In this document: in pieces, positions 1 through 7,885 of the stretch
Layout of the letters: each line of letters opens with the position of its first letter
Position numbering within the stretch: the first letter of the stretch is position 1
Source: an uncultured Clostridia bacterium
Lineage (GTDB): Bacteria; Bacillota; Clostridia; TANB77; CAG-508
Length of the DNA stretch: 37,981 nt
Assembly (NCBI GenBank): GCA_944390535.1
Contig: CALXQV010000024.1
Coordinates: forward strand, 1 to 37,981
Reading direction: 5' to 3'
Program-made: the position numbers and the translations under genes
The notes under the pieces: model-generated
What the model was told of the DNA's origin: nothing
What the model saw: only the letters and a program-made list of their open reading frames with translations
The model's database searches: none

Positions 1-915
1 GACTCTGTTGTAAATCAATTCTTCTTGCCTATGATAAAGCAAAAATTTGATGAGCCTAGAGAACAATTAGAAAAAGAGATAAACACTCAAAAGAACAAAT
101 TAGAAAGAATTAAAAAAGCATATATCAATGGAATATTTGAATTAAAGGAATATAACGAAGAAAAGAAAATTGTTGAAAATGCTATTACAGAATTAGAAAA
201 CAAACTAGATACAACAAATGGCACGGAAGAATTGGGATTTACTCCAAAAGATATTTTACTAAAACGAGATATTGACTTTATCAACAAAATAAAGCTAGAT
301 AAAGAATACCAAGCAAGAACTAAAACTTGGAAAGATTATACCCGACAAGAACAAGCAGAACTAATAATGAAATATGTTGATGATATAGAACTTGCTTTAG
401 TTGGTAAAGAAGTAGTTGTCAATCAAATAAACTTTAGAGACTCAATTTGCAAACCTTGTCAAGAATTATATAAAAACGGATATATTGATACCACAAAACC
501 TATGATATTAAGTAATGTACTTGGTAGTGTTAGATTTAGTAATTATCTGCCAGAGGAAGAAGTTGGCGAAATTATTATGAGATTAAGACAATATTATGAT
601 GTTCATTATACAGAGGCAACTTACTTTGTTGATAGGCAAATGTTTTATTTTAATTTTGCAGAAGATAATAGTGCTATTGTTAGAGTATTTCCTTTAAAAG
701 ATTACTATAAGTTAGACCCAGATAATAAAATGGAAACTTATGAATTTGGGATAATCTATATTCGTGAGGAAGATAAATTCCAAATGCAAGAAATAGACAC
801 TGCATTTGAATATATACCAGATGAAACAAATAATAGTGTAATTTATATGAAAGAGCCTAAACCTATTTCAGTAGGTGTAAAGCCAGTAAAGTTCTGCGAA
901 GATAATGCACAATAA
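1..915 (+). CDS. Large serine recombinase, C-terminal part (5' end outside window)
   Basis: The reading frame is open to the first base of the window, so this is the 3' part of a longer gene. The residues visible at the start (about 10-65) form a charged Glu/Lys-rich coiled coil. A segment with KTWKDYTRQEQAELIMKY and VVVNQINFR follows, which is characteristic of the C-terminal region of large serine recombinases such as TnpX and TndX. The catalytic N-terminal resolvase domain would lie upstream and cannot be seen. The last ~165 residues, after a CKPC pair, are an extension I do not recognise as part of the standard domain. The family cuts and rejoins DNA through a phosphoserine link to integrate and excise mobile elements. 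A MobV relaxase gene lies 210 bp downstream on the same strand, which fits a mobilizable element of the Tn4451 kind. The family call is fairly safe; the exact element is inferred. Confidence 0.75.
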   Translation, partial: DSVVNQFFLPMIKQKFDEPREQLEKEINTQKNKLERIKKAYINGIFELKEYNEEKKIVENAITELENKLDTTNGTEELGFTPKDILLKRDIDFINKIKLDKEYQARTKTWKDYTRQEQAELIMKYVDDIELALVGKEVVVNQINFRDSICKPCQELYKNGYIDTTKPMILSNVLGSVRFSNYLPEEEVGEIIMRLRQYYDVHYTEATYFVDRQMFYFNFAEDNSAIVRVFPLKDYYKLDPDNKMETYEFGIIYIREEDKFQMQEIDTAFEYIPDETNNSVIYMKEPKPISVGVKPVKFCEDNAQ

Positions 916-916
916 A

Positions 917-1092
917 CAAATTAACGAAAGTAAAATTATATTTGCAGTTAGCAATATAATTTTCTACTTTAGTTAATTTGAATAAATTTTGTCACTTGTG
1001 GGAGAAAATTTATTGCCTCGCAGAGCCCCCATGTTTTGATAGAATGTCAAAACATATAGGGGGTTAGGAATATTGACTAAAGTCAAATTCCT
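917..1092. other. Cluster of four hairpins before MobV gene; candidate transfer origin (oriT)
   Basis: Four inverted repeats lie head to tail between the recombinase stop and the relaxase start. They are 917-980 (ends CAAATTAAC/GTTAATTTG, inner arms around TTTGC/GCAA), 981-1014 (AATAAATTTT/AAAATTTATT), 1026-1063 (CCCCCATGTTTTGA/TCAAAACAT..AGGGGG) and 1066-1092 (AGGAAT..TTGACT/AGTCAAATTCCT). MobV relaxases nick at hairpin-rich origins just upstream of their own gene, so oriT is the natural reading. The first hairpin could also end recombinase transcription. I cannot identify the nick site. Confidence 0.5.
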
Positions 1093-1125
1093 ATTCTACG
1101 AAGAAAATTCTAAAGGAGGAAAATG

Positions 1126-2517
1126 ATGAGCGAAGAATTAGCATATTCTATTCACTTGGGTAGTGATAAAAATAAAACAGCAAAAGCAAAGCAGATTGCA
1201 AAAAATAATCCATCTGGAGAAACATCATTTGCTAACAATGGAATACAGAATGCAACACAGCTATCAAAAGTGAATAAGCACAATTTAAGAGATTATGATA
1301 ATAATAAAGAAAATATTTATATTTTGTATGGGACGGATAACTTATATCAAGATGTTCAAGACTTATATTTACAAGAATTTGAACAAACGAGATTAGAATA
1401 TAACAACAAACAAACTCGTGAAGATAGAAAAATTGACAACTATTTCAAGCATGTATCACAAGATAAGCAAAAGGATTTGGCTTGCGAACTAATAATAGAA
1501 CTTGGAGATATGGACTTTTGGAATGATAAAAGTTTAAATTATAGAATGAATATGAGATATGTTTTCAATGAACAAGTACAAGACTTAATGAGAATTGTAC
1601 CAGAATTTAAAATTGCAAATGCAGTAATACATTTTGATGAACTATCTCCACATCTACATTTAGTTGGTGTTCCTATAAAAGATGGTTATAAAAAAGGTAT
1701 GAGAAAGCAACCTGCAAAATCAAAAGTATTTACAAAAGAGTCTTTAGGGCGAATACAAGCTGAAATGAGAGTTTGTTGTATAAAATCGTATAATAAGCAT
1801 TATGAAAAAAACTCAATACTAAAACAAAAGAAAAAAGGAAGAAATCAAGATATAGATGTTAAAGATATGGGAAATTATAGACAAATAAAAAAGCAACTAG
1901 AACAGAAAGAAAAGAAACTTGCTGAAGCAAATAATCAAACTAAAAAATTAGATAAGACAACTAACGATATAACCACTATACTAGATAATTTAAAACCTAC
2001 TAAACTAAACAAAAATAATATGGTTATTTCAAACGAGGATGTCCAAATAATAAAAAATTATACAAACAAAGTAAAAGATACTACTGAAACTATTAGAAGT
2101 GTGAATGACTTAAATATGGCGATTAAAGATTTTGAACATAGTTCTTTTGAAATAAGACAAGAAAATCGTTCTTTAAAATATCAATTAGAATTAAAAGGTG
2201 ATGAAATAAGTAGTTTAAAAGGTGAATTATCAACTAAAGACAAGATTATAGGTAAGTTACGAACTGAAAAAGAAAAACTAAAACAAGAATTGCACAAGTT
2301 CAAAGATTTCTGGCATAATATTATGAGCCATTTTCACAAAAGAATTTGCTATGATAAAGATGAAAACTATAAAATTGTTAGTGATGACCTATATAAAAAT
2401 GGTATATTTGATAGTAATGATAACGAATTTGCTAATAACATTTATAGAAAAGTAACTATACTAGATGAAAATAAAATTGAAAAGAATAGAAAGAAAAATA
2501 ATGATACAAGATTTTAG
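1126..2517 (+). CDS. MobV/Pre-family relaxase (plasmid mobilization protein, TnpZ-like)
   Basis: This relaxase nicks one strand at oriT and pilots it during conjugative mobilization. The family's metal-binding signature is present at about residues 169-178 (HFDELSPHLHL, i.e. HxDE...PHxH). An N-terminal HNLRDYDN segment near residue 53 also fits the Pre/MobV family. The C-terminal half (about 255-400) is a long Lys/Glu-rich coiled coil, as is usual in Pre proteins. Two adjacent ATGs lie at 1123 and 1126; the second sits 6 nt after GGAGG and is preferred. The hairpin cluster at 917-1092 immediately upstream is the likely substrate. The gene encodes no transfer machinery, so the element would depend on a helper conjugative system. 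A small unknown gene follows 12 bp later, probably in the same transcript. Confidence 0.88.
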   Translation: MSEELAYSIHLGSDKNKTAKAKQIAKNNPSGETSFANNGIQNATQLSKVNKHNLRDYDNNKENIYILYGTDNLYQDVQDLYLQEFEQTRLEYNNKQTREDRKIDNYFKHVSQDKQKDLACELIIELGDMDFWNDKSLNYRMNMRYVFNEQVQDLMRIVPEFKIANAVIHFDELSPHLHLVGVPIKDGYKKGMRKQPAKSKVFTKESLGRIQAEMRVCCIKSYNKHYEKNSILKQKKKGRNQDIDVKDMGNYRQIKKQLEQKEKKLAEANNQTKKLDKTTNDITTILDNLKPTKLNKNNMVISNEDVQIIKNYTNKVKDTTETIRSVNDLNMAIKDFEHSSFEIRQENRSLKYQLELKGDEISSLKGELSTKDKIIGKLRTEKEKLKQELHKFKDFWHNIMSHFHKRICYDKDENYKIVSDDLYKNGIFDSNDNEFANNIYRKVTILDENKIEKNRKKNNDTRF

Positions 2518-2529
2518 TATGGAGGTAAT

Positions 2530-2865
2530 TTGAATATCGAAACAGATAAAGTAAAATATTTAATAGATATGATAAATGATATAAATATAAAAGATAAATT
2601 AAGACTTGCAATATGTATGAGTAATAGTAGTTATACTAATCTAAAATATGATAAACCTAAAATGTATGTGAGATTTGATAATATGTTAAAAGAAATTGAT
2701 GATGAATATAGAACTAGTTTAATAAATTTTTCTAAATATCATTTTATAATGTTTGCAATGGCTAAAATTATGGAAATGGCAAAAGAAGAACAAAACCAAG
2801 TTGCATTATTTTTATTTAATGCTATCAATTTAGAGGTTAATAAAACAATATTGGATAATGTATAA
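2530..2865 (+). CDS. Small protein of unknown function, mobile-element associated
   Basis: The gene encodes 111 residues from a TTG start placed 5 nt after a strong GGAGG (2521-2525). That spacing favours TTG over any later start. The protein is mostly helical in appearance, with no clear signal peptide, zinc motif or catalytic pattern; one moderately hydrophobic stretch (FIMFAMAKIMEMA) lies near the middle. It starts 12 bp after the MobV stop and is probably co-transcribed with it, so a role in mobilization or in the element's maintenance is possible. I do not recognise the family. The transcript probably ends at the hairpin at 2884-2919. Confidence 0.6.
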   Translation: MNIETDKVKYLIDMINDINIKDKLRLAICMSNSSYTNLKYDKPKMYVRFDNMLKEIDDEYRTSLINFSKYHFIMFAMAKIMEMAKEEQNQVALFLFNAINLEVNKTILDNV

Positions 2866-2883
2866 ATAAATATTTCATAATTA

Positions 2884-2919
2884 CAACCAGCACATTCTCG
2901 ATTGAGAAGGTGCTGGTTG
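2884..2919. terminator. Strong hairpin between convergent genes
   Basis: CAACCAGCAC (2884-2893) pairs with GTGCTGGTTG (2910-2919), and an inner TTCTC/GAGAA extends the stem. The hairpin lies between the converging genes ending at 2865 and 2948. There is no long T tract right after it, so termination is likely but not certain. It is more GC-rich than its surroundings and could instead be an element-specific site. Confidence 0.5.
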
Positions 2920-2947
2920 CTGTCCATTTTAGACGATGGACTTGTTG

Positions 2948-3184
2948 TTACCATGAGACTTTCACGTCGCTACCGTCTTTTGTAGAATCCACACGTTGAA
3001 CATCGTAGCCCAGAGATTTGAGCCATTTTTCCGTAGCTTTGGAAATCCAAACACCAAGCCAGCAGTAGCTTTCGCCTTTCTCAACAGCCTTATTGATTTT
3101 TTCTTCGGCTGTTTTCTGTTCCTGCTTGCCACGTTCAGTTTCTAACGTGTCAATTCTTTCCCGTGCTTCTTTTGCTGTAATCAT
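2948..3184 (-). CDS. Small phage/ICE-type protein of unknown function
   Basis: The likely start is the ATG at 3184, preceded by a perfect AGGAGG at 6-nt spacing, giving 78 residues starting MITAKEARERIDTLETE. The frame stays open upstream to 3286, but those codons cross the promoter and operator and are probably not translated. The protein has an N-terminal helical, charged half (MITAKEAR...EEKINKAVEKGE) and a C-terminal half ending in KWLKSLGYDVQ and SDVKVSW. This pattern is common in small hypothetical proteins of Firmicute prophages and conjugative elements. The coding sequence is visibly more G+C-rich than its neighbours, consistent with horizontal origin. It has its own promoter (3230-3258). 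Function unknown. Confidence 0.65.
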   Translation of the reverse strand: MITAKEARERIDTLETERGKQEQKTAEEKINKAVEKGESYCWLGVWISKATEKWLKSLGYDVQRVDSTKDGSDVKVSW

Positions 3185-3203
3185 ATGATAACCTCCTAAA
3201 AAT

Positions 3204-3258
3204 CTCACTATGTGAGTTAGTATAATAATATTATACATCATTTTACATAAAAAAGCAA
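3204..3258 (-). promoter_or_regulatory. Sigma-A promoter with palindromic operator candidate for the 78-residue gene
   Basis: On the minus strand, -35 TTGCTT (3258-3253) and -10 TATAAT (3235-3230) are separated by exactly 17 bp. Just downstream, in the leader before the ribosome site, is the perfect palindrome CTCAC-TAT-GTGAG (3204-3216), suited to a dimeric repressor. Confidence 0.6.
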
Positions 3259-3512
3259 ATTTTTTGACAGATTTTACATAAACCACATTATCTTTTAAAT
3301 CTTTTCTACTAAAGTTTATACTAACACCAATTTAAGCATAGTTTGATATAAAATTTATTAATAACTTCACAGGGTACTTTCAAAAATATACTTGCAAAAT
3401 TATAATTATTGTGTTAAAGTAAAGATACTAAATTGATTGATTTTTATATCAATCGTCAAGAGAGCAAAAAAGTTGTAGATAACTACTTCGTTGGCACCAT
3501 TTATAAAATAGT

Positions 3513-3545
3513 AGTTCTTAAGTTAAAATTGAGAACTTTTTTTAT
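3513..3545 (+). terminator. Rho-independent terminator
   Basis: AGTTCT (3513-3518) pairs with AGAACT (3532-3537), with further A-T pairing inside the loop, and a run of T follows at once. It is orphaned: no clear gene ends just upstream. It may belong to a degraded gene or a small RNA. Confidence 0.55.
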
Positions 3546-3841
3546 TGTTCTGATACATAAAGTAAAAATGTGTCATTTTTATCTTTTCATTTCTTACAAT
3601 TTCTTTATCCATTCTTTTTACTCTTTCAAATTATGAAACAACTCTAAAATTATATTTTCCACCATCTATCTTCCCATCTAAAGTAGCAAAATTTGAAAGG
3701 ATAAAAAATAGAATCTTTTTGCTTATATTTTCTAAATGAAACTTCTTTTATTTAATAGGAGAGTAGAAATATATTTTCGCTCTTCTATTACTCTAAGAAA
3801 TGATAAAATTTAAAAATGTTTATGAATTAATTAAAAATTTT

Positions 3842-3870
3842 CCATATTTTTTTATAAAATATGGTATAAT
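3842..3870 (+). promoter_or_regulatory. pepC promoter with palindrome
   Basis: An extended -10, ATGGTATAAT, has its TATAAT at 3865-3870. A perfect inverted repeat, CCATATTTT (3842-3850) and AAAATATGG (3856-3864), covers the spacer and -35 region, where a bound repressor would block polymerase. No good -35 hexamer is visible. Confidence 0.5.
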
Positions 3871-3941
3871 CTAGACAAACGATATAACATTTAGCTTTAA
3901 ATTAAATAATAGTAGTAAATAGATAGGAGATAGGAGATAAA

Positions 3942-5249
3942 ATGAAAGAAATAGAATTAAAAGATATAGAATATTTTTCAAAAAATTATAATAAGCATAT
4001 TGAAAATAAAGCTATAGAAAATAAGATCAAAAAATATGGTTTAGATAAAGTTTGTATAAATAAAAAAATTATTGAAGAAAATCCCCCTATCTTTAATCTT
4101 GAACTTGAAGAAACAAAAAGATATGATCAAAAAGAAAGTTTGCGATGTTGGGCCTTTTCTGGAATTAATGTTATTAAACGTAATATGGCAAACAATTTGA
4201 ATATGGATATCATGAAATTTGAATTGTCTGATAATTTCATTGCATTTTTTCACCGTTTAGAAAAAGCTAACACTGCTTATGAAAGAGTTATTACAAGTAA
4301 AACAACTGATTTAGATAAAATTGTCAAAAAAAATATTTTAAAAAATCCAATTGAAGAAGTTGGGAATTGGAAAACTTTTATAGGTATTGTAAAAAAATAT
4401 GGACTTGTTCCAATAGAAACTATGCCTACTACTATAGAAGGAAAAAGTGCTACTAAAGTAACTAACTTATTCTCTGAAACCGTTAGAAGTAATGCTATTA
4501 CCTTACTAAAATTAAAACAACAAAATAAAAACATAGATGAAATAAGAAAGAAAAAAGCAAAGATACTAGAAGAAGATTATGCCTTTTTATCAAAAGTTTA
4601 TGGAGAACCCGTAAAGACCTTTCATTATGAATATACAGATAAAAATGGCAATCATATCATTTTAAAAAATATAACCCCTAAAAAATTTGCACAACAATTT
4701 CTAAGTATTGATATCGAAAATTTTGTTTTCGTTTCTAATGTACCTAAAAAGAATAGGAAATACGGACAAAAATTAAAAAATCCGACATCGATTAATATTC
4801 ATAAAATGAAATATGTAGAATTTTTACACATCTCATCCCAAGAACTAAAAGAACTATCACTTAAGCAATTAAGAGAGCACATCCCTGTTATGATAGGAAT
4901 ATATATTAGGAAATTTGCTGATAACGATTCTGGCGTTTTAGATACAAGACTATATGATTATCATAAATTTGTAAATTATAAAAGTTTAAATAAAGAAGAT
5001 GGCCTGCTTACAGGAGACATCTATCTTCATCATTGGATGACAATAACAGGTGTACAAATTGAAGATAACAAGCCAATTAGATGGAAAGTAGAAGATAGTT
5101 ACGGTGATAAAGAAAAAGTAAATGGCTACTATATTATGAATGACAATTATTTCGACAAATATGTATTTACAGCTATTATAGACAAAAAATACTTATCTGC
5201 TAAACAATTGAAATGGTATAAACAAAAAGGAATGATAGAAAAAAGTTAA
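3942..5249 (+). CDS. pepC: Aminopeptidase C / bleomycin hydrolase family (peptidase C1B), catalytic Asn replaced by Asp
   Basis: This is a cytosolic papain-fold cysteine peptidase; the family trims N-terminal residues from peptides and usually forms a self-compartmentalised hexamer. The oxyanion Gln and nucleophile are at Q63 and C69 (DQKESLRCWAFSG). The catalytic His is in HHWMTITGV (H364). The third triad position reads KVEDSYGD (D385), where typical PepC has Asn (VENSWG). The length of 435 residues is normal for the family. The ATG lies downstream of a GATAGGAGATAGGAG ribosome site. The nucleotidase-transporter fusion begins 65 bp later on the same strand and may be co-transcribed. Asp in place of Asn may lower or shift activity, but some papain-like enzymes tolerate it. 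The family call is safe; activity is uncertain. Confidence 0.85.
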   Translation: MKEIELKDIEYFSKNYNKHIENKAIENKIKKYGLDKVCINKKIIEENPPIFNLELEETKRYDQKESLRCWAFSGINVIKRNMANNLNMDIMKFELSDNFIAFFHRLEKANTAYERVITSKTTDLDKIVKKNILKNPIEEVGNWKTFIGIVKKYGLVPIETMPTTIEGKSATKVTNLFSETVRSNAITLLKLKQQNKNIDEIRKKKAKILEEDYAFLSKVYGEPVKTFHYEYTDKNGNHIILKNITPKKFAQQFLSIDIENFVFVSNVPKKNRKYGQKLKNPTSINIHKMKYVEFLHISSQELKELSLKQLREHIPVMIGIYIRKFADNDSGVLDTRLYDYHKFVNYKSLNKEDGLLTGDIYLHHWMTITGVQIEDNKPIRWKVEDSYGDKEKVNGYYIMNDNYFDKYVFTAIIDKKYLSAKQLKWYKQKGMIEKS

Positions 5250-5314
5250 TACTTTATGAAAGCTGTGAAAAATGATTAAATTTCAATAAATATTATCAAG
5301 AAGTAGGTGCACTT

Positions 5315-7090
5315 ATGAAAATAGGAATTGATATAGATAATGTAATATCAAATTTTGATGAAATATTACTAAATGAATTTATCATTCATGATAAAGAATT
5401 AGGTAATAATGGAGTTCCCAATAAAAATGCTGATTATATAACAATAGGTATGTTTAATTGGGCAAAAGAGGAAATACATAATTTTTACCATGATCATATT
5501 GAAAGAATTGCTAAAAGTTTATCTTTAAAAGATGGTGCAAAACAATACATAGACAAATTAAAACAAGATGGGCACATGATTTACATTATCACAGGTAGGG
5601 ATAATGGAGAATACTCGGATCCATATACTATGACAAAAGAATGGTTATCTAAATTTAATATATATTATGATGATCTAATCTTAACAAATTCTTATCAAAA
5701 TGATAAACATGGAAAAACAAAAGTATGTCTAGAAAATGGTATAGATATCATGATAGATGATTCTGCACATATTTGTAATGATTGCATTGAAAATGGAATT
5801 GAAGCATTATTGATGGATACACCTTATAATAATAAAGAACATATACAAAGGGTTCATAATTGGAATGAAATATATGATTATATTTCAAATCATGAAAATC
5901 ATTCTAAGACAAATAGATTATCTTTTATATCTAAAATTTTAATACTAGATCAATCCATTGGAAAAATCATAAGTATCTTTTTAGATATTTTCTTAGCCGC
6001 ATATTTCTATAAAATATCTAGCCAAAATATATTTTATCTATCTATTTATAATATTGTGACTTGGATTGTTGCAACAATTGGGGCACTTTTAGTTGCCAAT
6101 ATTATAAAAACCAAGGATAAAATAAAACTATATAGATTTGGAATATTTATAAAATCCTTATATATTTTTATGATTATACTTTTAGGAGAAAAAATTGTTA
6201 GTTACGTGTATATTCTAGGAATAATGAACGGTATATCCATAGCTACTACTGGTTTTCCATTTAATATGATTGAATCAGAAAATATCTCAAAAAAAGAAAG
6301 ATGTAAATATGTAGGCTATGCATCAGCCGCAACAGAAATAATGAGTTTTGTAGTTCCCATATTATTAGGAGCATATATAACTGTTCAATCCTATCAAGTA
6401 GCAGCAATATTAATATTTGTGTTTTCTATATTAAAATTCATGTTTAGTTTTTATATAAAAAATAAAAATATACAAAAATCAAAAGTTAATTTAAAAGATT
6501 TTAATACCATTTATAAAAACGATACAAATTTAAAAAAATTATATATAATAGAATTCTTAAAAGGATTTAATCGATATGGCGTAATGAGTTTAGTTGTATC
6601 ACTTTTAATAATATATCAAACTAGTAATGACTTTGAACTAGGTGGATGGACATCCGTATTTTCTATCTTTACAATCATAGCAATGTTTCTATTTGGAAAA
6701 TATTATCATAAAGATAAAAAGAACCAGACTCTTATAATATCATTATTATTTTCAATAATAAGTTTTATATTTGTGTTATATAAAATTAATATGACAACCG
6801 TAATATTATATAATATAGTTTATTATATATTTATGAATATTATTTTAAAGACAACAGAAATAGATTTATTTGATTATTCAAATAAATTACCTTTCAAGAC
6901 AATGTATAACACAGAATATTTTATATATCGTGAAATATTTTTAAATATTGGTAGAATATTAGGATATGTAGCATTATTAATATTAGTTGGTTTTACACAA
7001 AATCTAGCTAATTTAAATATTATATTTTTTATCATCGTCCTATCAATAGTAGGTGTTGTTCTCATTAGTCAAAAAATAAAAATTAGATAA
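5315..7090 (+). CDS. Fusion: HAD-type 5'(3')-nucleotidase domain + MFS-like transporter
   Basis: One uninterrupted frame of 591 residues joins two domains. Residues 1 to about 190 are a HAD phosphatase of the 5'-nucleotidase (NT5C) kind. Motif I is GIDIDNVIS, motif II is IITGRD, the Lys of motif III lies in HGKTK, and motif IV is IMIDDSAH, so all catalytic elements are present. From about residue 205 to the end the protein is very hydrophobic, with roughly ten to twelve membrane segments and an MFS-like layout; a FPFNMIESE segment and a GYASAATEIMSFVVP segment are visible. An AGGTG ribosome site precedes the ATG. The arrangement suggests dephosphorylation of a nucleotide (or similar phosphate ester) coupled to export or import of the product. 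A guanine-deaminase-like gene converges on it, which fits nucleoside salvage. The domain calls are good; the coupling is inference. Confidence 0.8.
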   Translation: MKIGIDIDNVISNFDEILLNEFIIHDKELGNNGVPNKNADYITIGMFNWAKEEIHNFYHDHIERIAKSLSLKDGAKQYIDKLKQDGHMIYIITGRDNGEYSDPYTMTKEWLSKFNIYYDDLILTNSYQNDKHGKTKVCLENGIDIMIDDSAHICNDCIENGIEALLMDTPYNNKEHIQRVHNWNEIYDYISNHENHSKTNRLSFISKILILDQSIGKIISIFLDIFLAAYFYKISSQNIFYLSIYNIVTWIVATIGALLVANIIKTKDKIKLYRFGIFIKSLYIFMIILLGEKIVSYVYILGIMNGISIATTGFPFNMIESENISKKERCKYVGYASAATEIMSFVVPILLGAYITVQSYQVAAILIFVFSILKFMFSFYIKNKNIQKSKVNLKDFNTIYKNDTNLKKLYIIEFLKGFNRYGVMSLVVSLLIIYQTSNDFELGGWTSVFSIFTIIAMFLFGKYYHKDKKNQTLIISLLFSIISFIFVLYKINMTTVILYNIVYYIFMNIILKTTEIDLFDYSNKLPFKTMYNTEYFIYREIFLNIGRILGYVALLILVGFTQNLANLNIIFFIIVLSIVGVVLISQKIKIR

Positions 7091-7172
7091 AAAAATAAAC
7101 AAAAAATTTCTATAAAAGCTTATAAGTATAGAAAATCACTAAAATATGGTATAGATTATCCTAACCTTTTGG

Positions 7173-7215
7173 AAAAAACACTTATTTCAGATAAAAACTG
7201 AAAATAAGTGTTTTT
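7173..7215. terminator. Bidirectional terminator
   Basis: AAACACTTATTTCAG on the left pairs with CTGAAAATAAGTGTTT on the right, with A and T tracts on both sides. It serves the converging genes ending at 7090 (+) and 7214 (-), and its T tract overlaps the stop codon of the latter. Confidence 0.85.
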
Positions 7216-7675
7216 AATAAATCATTCCACCCTCTTCTTTATATTTTTTAAATAATTCTAAACATTCTTCCCTATCAATTTTATTTAAATGAATCATATC
7301 TGGATTATTCCCTTTTAAATACTCATAAATCATATCATCTCGGAAACCAATTTCACCAGCATCTTTTCTTGTACAAGCATAATATATTTCTTTTATATTA
7401 GCCCAAATTATAGCAGATAAACACATTGGACAAGGTTCACAAGAGATATATAATATATAATCTGACAAATCATATGTATGTAATTTTTCACATGCTTCCC
7501 TAATAGCAACAATTTCTGCATGTGCCGTTGGGTCACTATTCTTTATTACTTGATTATTTCCATTTGAAACAATATTTCCTTGTTTATCAACAATAACAGC
7601 ACCAAATGGTCCCCCTTCTCCTCTCTCTACTCCTTTCTCCGCATTTTGTTTAGCTAATTCCATATATCGATTCAT
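7214..7675 (-). CDS. guaD: Guanine deaminase-like nucleoside/base deaminase
   Basis: A zinc-dependent deaminase of 153 residues, close in layout to Bacillus GuaD, which turns guanine into xanthine. The zinc ligands and general acid are in TAHAEIVAIREAC (H52, E54) and SCEPCPMC (C82, C85). The PFGAVIVD segment near residue 23 and GFRDDMIYEY near residue 113 fit GuaD better than tRNA-adenosine deaminase TadA, which also has a different C-terminus. The ATG is preceded by AAAGGAAG. The gene stands alone, converging with the nucleotidase-transporter fusion; the two may serve purine salvage. Closely related cytidine or guanosine specificity cannot be excluded by eye. Confidence 0.85.
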   Translation of the reverse strand: MNRYMELAKQNAEKGVERGEGGPFGAVIVDKQGNIVSNGNNQVIKNSDPTAHAEIVAIREACEKLHTYDLSDYILYISCEPCPMCLSAIIWANIKEIYYACTRKDAGEIGFRDDMIYEYLKGNNPDMIHLNKIDREECLELFKKYKEEGGMIY

Positions 7676-7885
7676 ATTCTTACTTCCTTTCTAAAATATT
7701 TTTGCATGCTATTTATATATATTTATGCAAGTTTTATAAATTTTTACATCTTTATTTTAATATAAGTTTTCTATTTCGTAAATAGCTGTAAAAACGGTTA
7801 ACAATATATTGTTATTTTTGTTCCGTATATAAGGAATGGTCATGATTCTCATTTCATTTTCATATATTTTTATGAGGTGTTTTGA

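Larger units (their letters stand above)
3287..3941. other. Gene-poor stretch, possible mobile-element boundary
   Basis: I see no convincing gene here. The stretch holds a factor-independent terminator (3513-3545), a weak hairpin (AATAGGAGAG near 3760 with CTCTTCTATT near 3790), and the pepC promoter with a palindrome (3842-3870). A 67-codon frame at 3433-3636 lacks a ribosome site and runs through the terminator. The switch from mobile genes to chromosomal genes must happen about here, but I found no diagnostic direct repeat. Confidence 0.45.

Noticed and set aside
3433-3636. 67-codon frame in the gap before pepC
   Set aside because: No ribosome site, runs straight through a terminator and becomes Phe/Tyr-rich as expected for AT-rich non-coding DNA.
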